Shown here: positions 1 to 5,498 of the stretch, piece after piece
How positions within the stretch are numbered: the first letter of the stretch is position 1
Layout of the letters: every line of letters begins with the position of its first letter
Source of the DNA: Clostridiales bacterium UBA1779
Lineage (GTDB): Bacteria > Bacillota > Clostridia > Oscillospirales > CAG-272
Direction of reading: 5' to 3'
Assembly: GCA_002314565.1 (NCBI GenBank)
Contig: DCGL01000002.1
Coordinates: forward strand, 7,555-17,920
Length of the DNA: 10,366 nt
Notes under the pieces: generated by a model
Seen by the model: the letters and a program-made list of their open reading frames with translations, nothing else
Told to the model about the DNA's origin: nothing
Database searches by the model: none
Program-made: the position numbers and the translations under genes

Positions 1-907
1 GCTCAATCAGCAAAAACAGTATCTGTCCACCGTCAAGTGCGGGAATGGGAAGCAGATTCATAATCCCGAGATTAATTGTGATTATTGCAAAAATATACAG
101 TACGGCAGAAATTCCCACGTTTACGGCTTTTTCAACTACTGAAGTCATACCGACAACTCCGCTGACCGATTCAATTCCGTACTTTCCCACAAGTAAGTCC
201 TTTATGGAATCAAAAACCATTTTTACGGTTGATACGGATCTGAAAAATGACTGCGACACGAGTGTTCCGAAAGTCATTTTCTGCGCATAAAGCACGAAAT
301 CGTAGTCACCGAAAACGACTCCGTCTTCCTCGTCTGTCGGGAAAGAAACGTTCTCAAGCAAAACTGTTTCGCCGTTTCTGATAACAGTCAGATTGACGGG
401 TTCAGCCCCCTGTGCGAAAATTTCATAAAAAACTTCGCTTCCGGTGTGTACGCTGACCGAATTGACCTTAATAATTTCATCTTCCGTGCAAAGTCCCTGA
501 GTATTGCTGACTGCACCTTCCCGGAAATCTGCAACAATATTTGAAGCAGGAATCGTAATTGAAACCAGCAGAGTCATCGCAAGGAATCCGAGCAGCAGAT
601 TTACAAGCGGGCCGGCCATGAGCGTAAGAAGGCGTTTCCAGCGCTTTACCTTATAAAAAGATGCATCACTGTCAGATTTACCGTTTTCACCGGCAAATGA
701 AACGAAGCCCCCGAAAGGAATGGCTCTGAGAGAGTACCTTATTCCGGTTTTCCTGGAAACCTTTGAAATAAGTATGGGTCCCATACCGACAGCATATTCA
801 ATAATCTGAATACCCGTCGCACGACCCACGAGATAATGGCCTCCTTCATGAAAAATAACCATAATATCCAGAAGGAGCACAGTTAATAGCAAATAAAGAA
901 CAATCAT
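1..907 (-). CDS. rseP: Site-2 intramembrane zinc metalloprotease, RseP/RasP family (partial, C-terminus outside window)
   Basis: Translated by hand from the reverse strand: 302 residues are visible before the left edge, so the C-terminal end (probably the last membrane helix) is missing. It is an M50 membrane protease that in this family cuts anti-sigma factors and leftover signal peptides inside the membrane. Seen: an N-terminal hydrophobic helix carrying the zinc motif HEGGH at residues 20-24, a variant of the usual HExGH; PFGGF at 64-68; MAGPLVNLLLG at 97-107; a PDZ-like stretch around 120-195; and the second catalytic motif NLLPIPALDGG at 284-294, whose Asp292 is the third zinc ligand. 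The ATG at 907 places HEGGH at the usual distance from the N-terminus, so I chose it, although no good Shine-Dalgarno precedes it. It is the last visible gene of the pyrH operon, 74 bp after dxr, and a REP-like palindrome fills that gap. Confidence 0.95.
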   Translation of the reverse strand, partial: MIVLYLLLTVLLLDIMVIFHEGGHYLVGRATGIQIIEYAVGMGPILISKVSRKTGIRYSLRAIPFGGFVSFAGENGKSDSDASFYKVKRWKRLLTLMAGPLVNLLLGFLAMTLLVSITIPASNIVADFREGAVSNTQGLCTEDEIIKVNSVSVHTGSEVFYEIFAQGAEPVNLTVIRNGETVLLENVSFPTDEEDGVVFGDYDFVLYAQKMTFGTLVSQSFFRSVSTVKMVFDSIKDLLVGKYGIESVSGVVGMTSVVEKAVNVGISAVLYIFAIITINLGIMNLLPIPALDGGQILFLLIE

Positions 908-928
908 TTTATAATAACTTTTTTAATT

Positions 929-959
929 AGATGACAGGGGGACGGTTCTTTTGTCATCT
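929..959. repeat. REP-like palindromic element between dxr and rseP
   Basis: Perfect 8-bp inverted arms, AGATGACA (929-936) and TGTCATCT (952-959), flank a 15-nt loop that reads GGGGGACGGTTCTTT on the plus strand. From memory, the core 'ACAGGGGGACGGTTCTTTTGTC' is a widespread dispersed palindrome in clostridial and other Firmicutes genomes, often linked to IS200/REP-associated transposases. That identification is recollection, not a search. The element sits in the leader of rseP and could fold in the mRNA. No T-tract follows on either strand, so a simple terminator is unlikely. Confidence 0.6.
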
Positions 960-981
960 TTCAAAATATATCTGTCAGTAC

Positions 982-2136
982 TTATCTTGTTTTTGAAATA
1001 AAATCATTTGCAACGGAACGTGCACGTTTGTCCGCCTCGAGTATTTCTTCAAGTGTAACGCAAGTCTTTGCGTCAGTGCACTGCGCAACGGTGTGCTCAA
1101 GAGTATCAATTATATCCGTAAATCCGATGCGTTCGGACAGGAAGCTTCTGACAGCCTGCTCGTTGGCGGCATGAAGGACGGCCGGAAGAGCTCCGCCGGC
1201 ATTCAAAGCTTCACGGGCAAGTCTCAGCGGCGAGAATGTGTCAGTGTCGGGCTCGGCGAAATGCAGGCAGGACAGACGGCAAAGGTCAAGTTCATTGATA
1301 ACTGCGGGACGTCTGTCGGGATATTCAACTGCATACTGAACGCAGAGTCTCATATCCGGTACCGACAACTGAGCGATGACTGCATTGTCACGGTATTCAA
1401 TCATTGAATGAACGATGCTTTCACGGTGTACAAGCACCTTTATATTGTCTCCCGGAACGTCAAAGAGCTTTGATGCCTCTATAAGTTCAAAGCCTTTGTT
1501 CATAAGTGTGGCGCTGTCAATTGTGATTTCAGCTCCCATACTCCAGTTTGGATGAGCAAGAGCATCCCTGACCTGTATTTTTTTCAGTTCTTCTCTCGTT
1601 TTTCCGAAAAACGGTCCGCCGGAAGCAGTCAGAAGAATTCTCTTAATCTCTTCATGCTTCCCTGCCGTAAGGCACTGAAAAATCGCAGAATGTTCGCTGT
1701 CAACCGGGGTAATCATTACACCGGAAGAACGAGCCCTTTCCATAACGATATCTCCTGCAATAACCAATGATTCCTTATTGGCAAGAGCAAGTCTTTTTCC
1801 GCTTGCAATTACGTCAAGAGTCGGCTGCAGGCCCGAAAAACCGGAAACGGAGTTCACAAAGCAATCGCAGTCTGTGTCGGCAATCATCTGAGAATGACCG
1901 CCGTTTCCGCTATAAACCTTTATATCCGTATCCGCAAGCCTTGAACGAAGATCAGCTGCAGCGGATTCATCAGTCATACAGACGGAAACAGGAGCAAAAC
2001 GTCTTGCCTGTTCTTCAACGAGTCTGACGTTATTATGAGCTGAGAGAGCAGCCACGCGATAACCGGAGGCCTGAGCTACGTCTGCAGCCTGAGTTCCGAC
2101 TGAACCCGTTGAGCCAAGAATAACTATATTTTTCAT
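982..2136 (-). CDS. dxr: 1-deoxy-D-xylulose 5-phosphate reductoisomerase
   Basis: A full-length 384-residue cytoplasmic enzyme of the MEP isoprenoid pathway. It converts 1-deoxy-D-xylulose 5-phosphate to 2-C-methyl-D-erythritol 4-phosphate with NADPH and a divalent metal. Seen: NADPH-binding GSTGSVG at residues 8-14; NKES at 120-123; the metal-binding D146-S147-E148; SGGPF near 172-176; the flexible-loop motif HPNWSMG at 195-201; NKGFE at 213-217, where E217 matches the third metal ligand; HRESIVHSM at 237-245; and a C-terminal 'NAGGALPAVLHAANE' stretch near 322-336. Length and all active-site motifs match the family. A modest Shine-Dalgarno (AGGA) lies a few bases before the ATG. The gene is 39 bp downstream of cdsA and 74 bp upstream of rseP in the same direction. 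Its product feeds the isoprenoid chain that UppS, encoded three genes upstream, builds on. Confidence 0.98.
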   Translation of the reverse strand: MKNIVILGSTGSVGTQAADVAQASGYRVAALSAHNNVRLVEEQARRFAPVSVCMTDESAAADLRSRLADTDIKVYSGNGGHSQMIADTDCDCFVNSVSGFSGLQPTLDVIASGKRLALANKESLVIAGDIVMERARSSGVMITPVDSEHSAIFQCLTAGKHEEIKRILLTASGGPFFGKTREELKKIQVRDALAHPNWSMGAEITIDSATLMNKGFELIEASKLFDVPGDNIKVLVHRESIVHSMIEYRDNAVIAQLSVPDMRLCVQYAVEYPDRRPAVINELDLCRLSCLHFAEPDTDTFSPLRLAREALNAGGALPAVLHAANEQAVRSFLSERIGFTDIIDTLEHTVAQCTDAKTCVTLEEILEADKRARSVANDFISKTR

Positions 2137-2175
2137 TAGTATCCTATGATTATGTGGAATTATTAGCCCTAATAT

Positions 2176-3033
2176 TTACAAACTGAAGATGCTGAAAAGT
2201 CTGCTTCCTGCGTAAGTAATGATTGAAACGGCAAGAACCGAATCAAAACGGTCAAGAATTCCGCCGTGTCCGGGCAGAATCCAGCCGAAATCCTTTATGC
2301 CGTAGCTTCTCTTCAAAGCAGACATAAGTAAATCGCCGAACTGCGATACAACCGAGCCCAGCAGACCGACAATGAGAAGTCCGGGAATGCTGACGTAAAC
2401 GGAAGAATTGCAAAGATGAACGATAAAACCGTAAAGGACGGTCAGCACCGTTGACATAAGCGTTCCGCCGACAGCTCCTTCAACCGTCTTTTTGGGGGAA
2501 ACTTTCGGAATAAGTTTATGCTTACCGAAGAACATTCCGGAAAAATAAGCGCAGATATCCGTGACGTATGAAATTACGAAAACCATTATTGCCGTAAAAA
2601 GACCGTCAGTTCCTTCCTTTGCCATAATGACAAAGAAGGAAAAGCCGAAGGCTATATACATCGCAAAAAAAACTGTAATACAAATTCCGGACAGTACAGA
2701 ATGACCGGCTTTTTCTTTTCCGTCATCCTTGGCTGCCATAACAACGTAAACTGACGCAGCCCATAAAAGCAGGACTGAAACGGCAACGGCGGAATATTCG
2801 GTAATAACATTGTTACCAACAATGCCGCAGAACAAAGTCAGAAGAACTGTAAACAGTTCAACCGGTACTGCAATTGCATAGTTCTTCAAAAGGCCTGTGC
2901 ATTTTATCAGTTCATAACCGGAAAAGCCGGCAATTATTGTAAAAAACATGTAAAAAACCGGATTTGCCGTAAGAAAAATCAGGGGAATCATGACGCAAGC
3001 CATGACAAGACCTGTAATAATTCGCTTTTTCAT
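2176..3033 (-). CDS. cdsA: Phosphatidate cytidylyltransferase (CDP-diacylglycerol synthase)
   Basis: A 285-residue integral membrane enzyme that makes CDP-diacylglycerol from phosphatidate and CTP, the branch point for bacterial phospholipids. The sequence is mostly hydrophobic, with about seven to eight likely membrane segments. Near the C-terminus, residues 238-264 fit the CDS family signature: SALKR, then KDFG, then LPGHGGILDRFD with the metal-binding aspartate. An upstream KKTVEGAVGG segment (about 181-190) is also typical. Length fits the family. The ATG at 3033 is preceded by AAGG about 9 bases upstream. A 149-bp gap separates it from uppS, wide for this otherwise tight operon, and the gap contains a GC-rich dyad next to the Shine-Dalgarno. 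Confidence 0.97.
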   Translation of the reverse strand: MKKRIITGLVMACVMIPLIFLTANPVFYMFFTIIAGFSGYELIKCTGLLKNYAIAVPVELFTVLLTLFCGIVGNNVITEYSAVAVSVLLLWAASVYVVMAAKDDGKEKAGHSVLSGICITVFFAMYIAFGFSFFVIMAKEGTDGLFTAIMVFVISYVTDICAYFSGMFFGKHKLIPKVSPKKTVEGAVGGTLMSTVLTVLYGFIVHLCNSSVYVSIPGLLIVGLLGSVVSQFGDLLMSALKRSYGIKDFGWILPGHGGILDRFDSVLAVSIITYAGSRLFSIFSL

Positions 3034-3045
3034 AAAATTGACCTT

Positions 3046-3066
3046 AGCTTACGCCTGGCGAAAGCT
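3046..3066 (-). other. Imperfect GC-rich inverted repeat in the cdsA leader
   Basis: On the minus strand GCTTTCGCCAGGCGTAAGC (3065-3047) has arms GCTT..CGCC and GGCG..AAGC with a single T/T mismatch, extended by one more A-T pair on the outside. It abuts the Shine-Dalgarno AAGG (about 3042-3045) of cdsA. In RNA it could form a stem with a tiny loop that would influence cdsA translation, or in DNA it could be a protein site. No T-tract follows, so it is not an obvious terminator. The rest of the 3034-3182 gap is AT-rich and holds only a short stem at 3163-3178 just after the uppS stop codon. Confidence 0.35.
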
Positions 3067-3182
3067 TTCTTTAGCTATGAATACGGTTGATTTTTGCAGT
3101 CAATTTCTGCATTTATGTAAAACATATGCATAAAACCTAACAGCATCCGTAATTCATGTTCTGACTTATATAAAAGTCTGAT

Positions 3183-3911
3183 TTACACCTTGCCGAATCT
3201 TCTCTTTCTTTTGTAAAAGTTCTCGACGGCAAGATCGATATCGTGCTCACTCATATCAGGCCAGAGAACGTCTGTGCTGTAAAACTCGGAATAAGCGGCC
3301 TGCCACAGAAGGAAGTTCGACAGGCGCATCTCACCGGCGGTTCTGACAATCAGATCCGGGTCCTGCTGACCTGCAGTATAAAGGGCGGATGAAATATCGT
3401 CCTCTGTTACTTCTGTCTTACCTTCTTTAATTAACGTATTGAAAGCGTGTGTTAGTTCGGCTCTTCCGCCGTAATTCAGTGCGACATTGAGAGAAAGCCC
3501 GTTTTGCGAGGTTTTCTCTTCAATACGGGCCATTCTTGTTCTGAAATTTTCATCAAAACGCTCTTTGTCGCCGATAAATCTGACACGCAGGTTTTCTTTA
3601 TCGGCAGATTTTTCACACTCGTCAATATAATCGGAAAGCAGCTTAATTATCGAATTGACTTCGGCCTCGGGACGGTTCCAGTTTTCCGTTGAAAACGCAT
3701 ATACCGTCACGGTTTTAAGACCGATATCCCCACAGTAGCGGATAATCTTCTTAAAAGCTGCAGCCCCGTAGCTGTGGCCGAATCTGCGCGGCATACCGCG
3801 TTTTTCTGCCCAGCGTCCGTTCCCATCCATTATAAATGCGATATGTGAAAGACCACCGCGGGAAATCAGTTCAATTGATTGCTGCTTTCCCGCAGTCTTA
3901 GTATTATCCAT
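3183..3911 (-). CDS. uppS: Isoprenyl transferase, undecaprenyl diphosphate synthase type
   Basis: A 242-residue cis-prenyltransferase that extends farnesyl diphosphate with isopentenyl diphosphate to the C55 carrier used for peptidoglycan and wall polymers. It is soluble and membrane-associated. Seen: HIAFIMDGNGRWA at residues 23-35 with catalytic Asp29; FSTENWNRP at 73-81; ALNYGGR at 144-150; and DLIVRTAGEMRLSNF at 186-200 with Arg190, Glu194, Arg196 and Ser198 for diphosphate and Mg binding, followed by LLWQ and SEFY. Length is normal. The start codon follows the frr stop by a single base (TGA-T-ATG). The only purine-rich stretch, AAGGAAA, lies about 20 bases upstream, so translation is probably coupled to frr. 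The exact product chain length cannot be read from the sequence. Confidence 0.97.
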   Translation of the reverse strand: MDNTKTAGKQQSIELISRGGLSHIAFIMDGNGRWAEKRGMPRRFGHSYGAAAFKKIIRYCGDIGLKTVTVYAFSTENWNRPEAEVNSIIKLLSDYIDECEKSADKENLRVRFIGDKERFDENFRTRMARIEEKTSQNGLSLNVALNYGGRAELTHAFNTLIKEGKTEVTEDDISSALYTAGQQDPDLIVRTAGEMRLSNFLLWQAAYSEFYSTDVLWPDMSEHDIDLAVENFYKRKRRFGKV

Positions 3912-3912
3912 A

Positions 3913-4467
3913 TCAGACGGCCATTATTTCCTTTGTCTTATTGGCTGTTACGTCGTCGCAGATCTTGATATACTTATCCGTAAGGTCCTGAACGTTCTTT
4001 TCCGAAGCCTTCTGTTCGTCCTCAGTCATCTCAGAATCCTTTTTCATTTTCTTGATTTTTTCGTTTGCATCACGTCTGATGTTGCGAAGAGCAACCTTGG
4101 TTTCCTCACCCTGCTTCTGAACCTGCTTTGACAGCTCTTTTCTTCTTTCTTCAGTGGGCTGAGGGAATACAAGACGAAGGCATTTGCCGTCATTGTTGGG
4201 AGTGATTCCGACGTCGGAAGCAAGAATGGCCTTTTCAATTGCCTTGAGTGTTGAAGCATCGTAAGGAACAATCGTTACCGTTCTTGCATCGGTTGCCTTG
4301 ATATCAGCCATGGTATTGATGGGAGTGGGAGCTCCGTAATATTCGAAAGTAACGGGATTGAGAATCAGAGGATTGGCCTTGCCGGCTCTGACAAGAGCCA
4401 GTGCGTCCTGATAGCTGGCTATCGTCTTTTTCATCTTTTCTTCAAATTCTTTGCAATCGAGTTTCAT
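3913..4467 (-). CDS. frr: Ribosome recycling factor
   Basis: A 184-residue cytoplasmic protein that, with EF-G, splits post-termination ribosomes. Seen: the N-terminal helix leading to VRAGKANP at residues 26-33 and the VTFEYYGAPTPIN segment that opens the small domain; then TVTIVPYD; a central ERRKEL helix; RNIRRDANEKIKK; and a C-terminal long helix with VQDLTDKYIK. Length and the two-domain layout match the family. The usual RxGRAxP signature reads RAGKANP here, with Lys30 in place of a well-conserved arginine, a conservative change worth noting. A strong Shine-Dalgarno, GGAGG (about 4476-4480), lies 8 bases before the ATG. It sits 34 bp after pyrH and 1 bp before uppS. Confidence 0.97.
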   Translation of the reverse strand: MKLDCKEFEEKMKKTIASYQDALALVRAGKANPLILNPVTFEYYGAPTPINTMADIKATDARTVTIVPYDASTLKAIEKAILASDVGITPNNDGKCLRLVFPQPTEERRKELSKQVQKQGEETKVALRNIRRDANEKIKKMKKDSEMTEDEQKASEKNVQDLTDKYIKICDDVTANKTKEIMAV

Positions 4468-4501
4468 AGTTTAGTCCTCCGTTTATGATAAAATAATAAA
4501 A

Positions 4502-5209
4502 TCAAAATGTTATTGTGGTTCCCTTGCATTCGCCACGGCAGGCTTTAAGGATGTCTTCCATATCTTTAAGCTTGAAGACGAAGGCTTCGGGACCGAAATC
4601 AGCCCCGAATGAAGCTGCGGTCTGGTCAATGGCTCTGAGTCCGAGATTTACGAATTCCTTATAACTGATTGTGTCATAACGTACGGCATCCGGATTCTTT
4701 CCCGGATCTTTGTTATAAATACCGTCGCAGTTCTTTCCCATAAGCATAACGTCAGCATTGATTTCGGCGGCTCTGAGAATTGCAGCCGTATCGGTTGAGA
4801 AATAAGGGCAGCCGGAACCGCCGGCAAATATAACGACGTTTCCTTCGGAAAGCAGTCTTCTTGCCGCATCGGTGTTATAGGTATCGGCAAAGATTTCCAT
4901 CGGAGTTGAAGTCATAACGCGGCATTTTCCGCCGGCTCTAATAACTGCGTCCTTGCATGCAAGTGAGTTGATGACCGTGGCAAGCATTCCCATTCTGTCA
5001 GCTGTAACGCGGTCCATCTGACCTCCGGCACGGCCTCTCCAGATGTTTCCGGCACCGAAAACGACGCCGACTTCAACCCCGCCCTTTGTAAGCGTAATCA
5101 GAGTATCGGCAATCCGGTCCATGATTTCAAAATCAATAATACCGTCTTTGCCTGCAACGGCTTCGCCTGAAAGCTTGAGTAAAACTCTCTTATATTTGTA
5201 TTGAGACAT
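4502..5209 (-). CDS. pyrH: Uridylate (UMP) kinase
   Basis: A 235-residue amino-acid-kinase-fold enzyme that phosphorylates UMP to UDP in the cytoplasm; in bacteria it is usually hexameric and allosterically controlled by GTP and UTP. Residues counted from the chosen start: RVLLKLSGE near 8-16 (phosphate-binding loop), VFGAGNIWRG around 49-58, DRMGMLATVINSLA around 71-84, GGSGCPYFSTDTAA in the middle, and KNCDGIYNKDPGKNPDA toward the end. An ATG at 5221 would add four residues, but the Shine-Dalgarno GAGGTG (5214-5219) lies inside that extension and is well placed for the ATG at 5209, and the promoter puts the transcript start only about 20-25 bases upstream. It is the first gene of the operon. 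The last third (LRAIDQTAASFGADFGPEA) looks somewhat divergent from common PyrH sequences, but the active-site motifs are intact. Confidence 0.95.
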   Translation of the reverse strand: MSQYKYKRVLLKLSGEAVAGKDGIIDFEIMDRIADTLITLTKGGVEVGVVFGAGNIWRGRAGGQMDRVTADRMGMLATVINSLACKDAVIRAGGKCRVMTSTPMEIFADTYNTDAARRLLSEGNVVIFAGGSGCPYFSTDTAAILRAAEINADVMLMGKNCDGIYNKDPGKNPDAVRYDTISYKEFVNLGLRAIDQTAASFGADFGPEAFVFKLKDMEDILKACRGECKGTTITF

Positions 5210-5213
5210 TCTG

Positions 5214-5219
5214 CACCTC
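5214..5219 (-). promoter_or_regulatory. Shine-Dalgarno deciding the pyrH start
   Basis: GAGGTG on the minus strand ends four bases before the ATG at 5209. It overlaps the upstream in-frame ATG at 5219-5221, so that upstream codon cannot use it. This supports the shorter PyrH. Confidence 0.75.
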
Positions 5220-5240
5220 ATTATAAAAATATTCTATTAT

Positions 5241-5269
5241 ATTTTATAATATTTTAAGACATTTGTAAA
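5241..5269 (-). promoter_or_regulatory. Sigma-A type promoter for the pyrH operon
   Basis: Minus strand: -35 TTTACA (5264-5269) and -10 TAAAAT (5241-5246), each matching consensus at five of six bases, separated by exactly 17 bp. The predicted start lies near 5233, giving a leader of about 25 nt to the ATG at 5209. It is downstream of the terminator that ends the lipoprotein gene, so the housekeeping operon appears independently transcribed. Confidence 0.7.
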
Positions 5270-5307
5270 GAGAAAAATTGTAAAAGTATAATAAACGGGC
5301 TATACAA

Positions 5308-5337
5308 AAGGACAGGCATAATAAAACGCCTGTCCTT
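5308..5337 (-). terminator. Rho-independent terminator after the downstream lipoprotein gene
   Basis: A perfect 10-bp stem, AAGGACAGGC (5308-5317) with GCCTGTCCTT (5328-5337), and a 10-nt loop. On the minus strand the stem runs into TTTTGT, a short U-tract. On the plus strand no T-run follows. It lies about 110 bp past the stop codon of the 690-residue lipoprotein gene and before the pyrH promoter. Confidence 0.8.
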
Positions 5338-5366
5338 CCGGAATTCTGAAACGAATCAAGATTTAA

Positions 5367-5380
5367 TAACAATATTGTTA
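5367..5380. repeat. 14-bp perfect palindrome
   Basis: TAACAATATTGTTA is its own reverse complement. It lies in the 3' untranslated stretch between the lipoprotein stop codon and the terminator. It could be a protein-binding site, but AT-rich palindromes of this size also arise by chance, and its place in a 3' region gives no clear role. Confidence 0.25.
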
Positions 5381-5415
5381 ATATAATAAGATACCTAAGA
5401 AACTGATAATAAAAT

Positions 5416-5498
5416 TACAATTTCGGAATCATTCGTTAAGCTGCGCTCAATTTATCTCTTCTCCATTCATATTGAGAACACCGTCGGTGCAGGAGATT
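5416..5498. repeat. 3'-end direct repeat, copy A (partner 7628-7710)
   Basis: This 83-bp stretch matches 7628-7710 with only two mismatches (at 5467-5468): a 51-bp perfect run followed, after the mismatches, by a 30-bp perfect run. It covers the last codons of the lipoprotein gene, the stop codon and about 30 bp beyond. It marks one boundary of the tandem gene duplication. Confidence 0.9.

Noticed and set aside
45..290. An 81-residue plus-strand open frame at the left edge
   Set aside because: It lies opposite rseP, whose minus-strand reading has the HEGGH and LDGG protease motifs.
3163..3178. Stem GACTT-ATATAA-AAGTC after the uppS stop codon as a terminator
   Set aside because: Only five base pairs, AT-rich, and no T-tract follows in the direction of transcription. 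The downstream genes belong to the same conserved operon.
4044..4271. A 75-residue minus-strand frame inside frr, and an 80-residue one inside pyrH (4648-4890)
   Set aside because: Both overlap strongly supported genes in another frame, with no start signal or recognisable protein features.
5210..5221. The longer PyrH start at 5221
   Set aside because: The Shine-Dalgarno GAGGTG lies within the extension and suits the ATG at 5209. The promoter leaves almost no leader for the upstream ATG.
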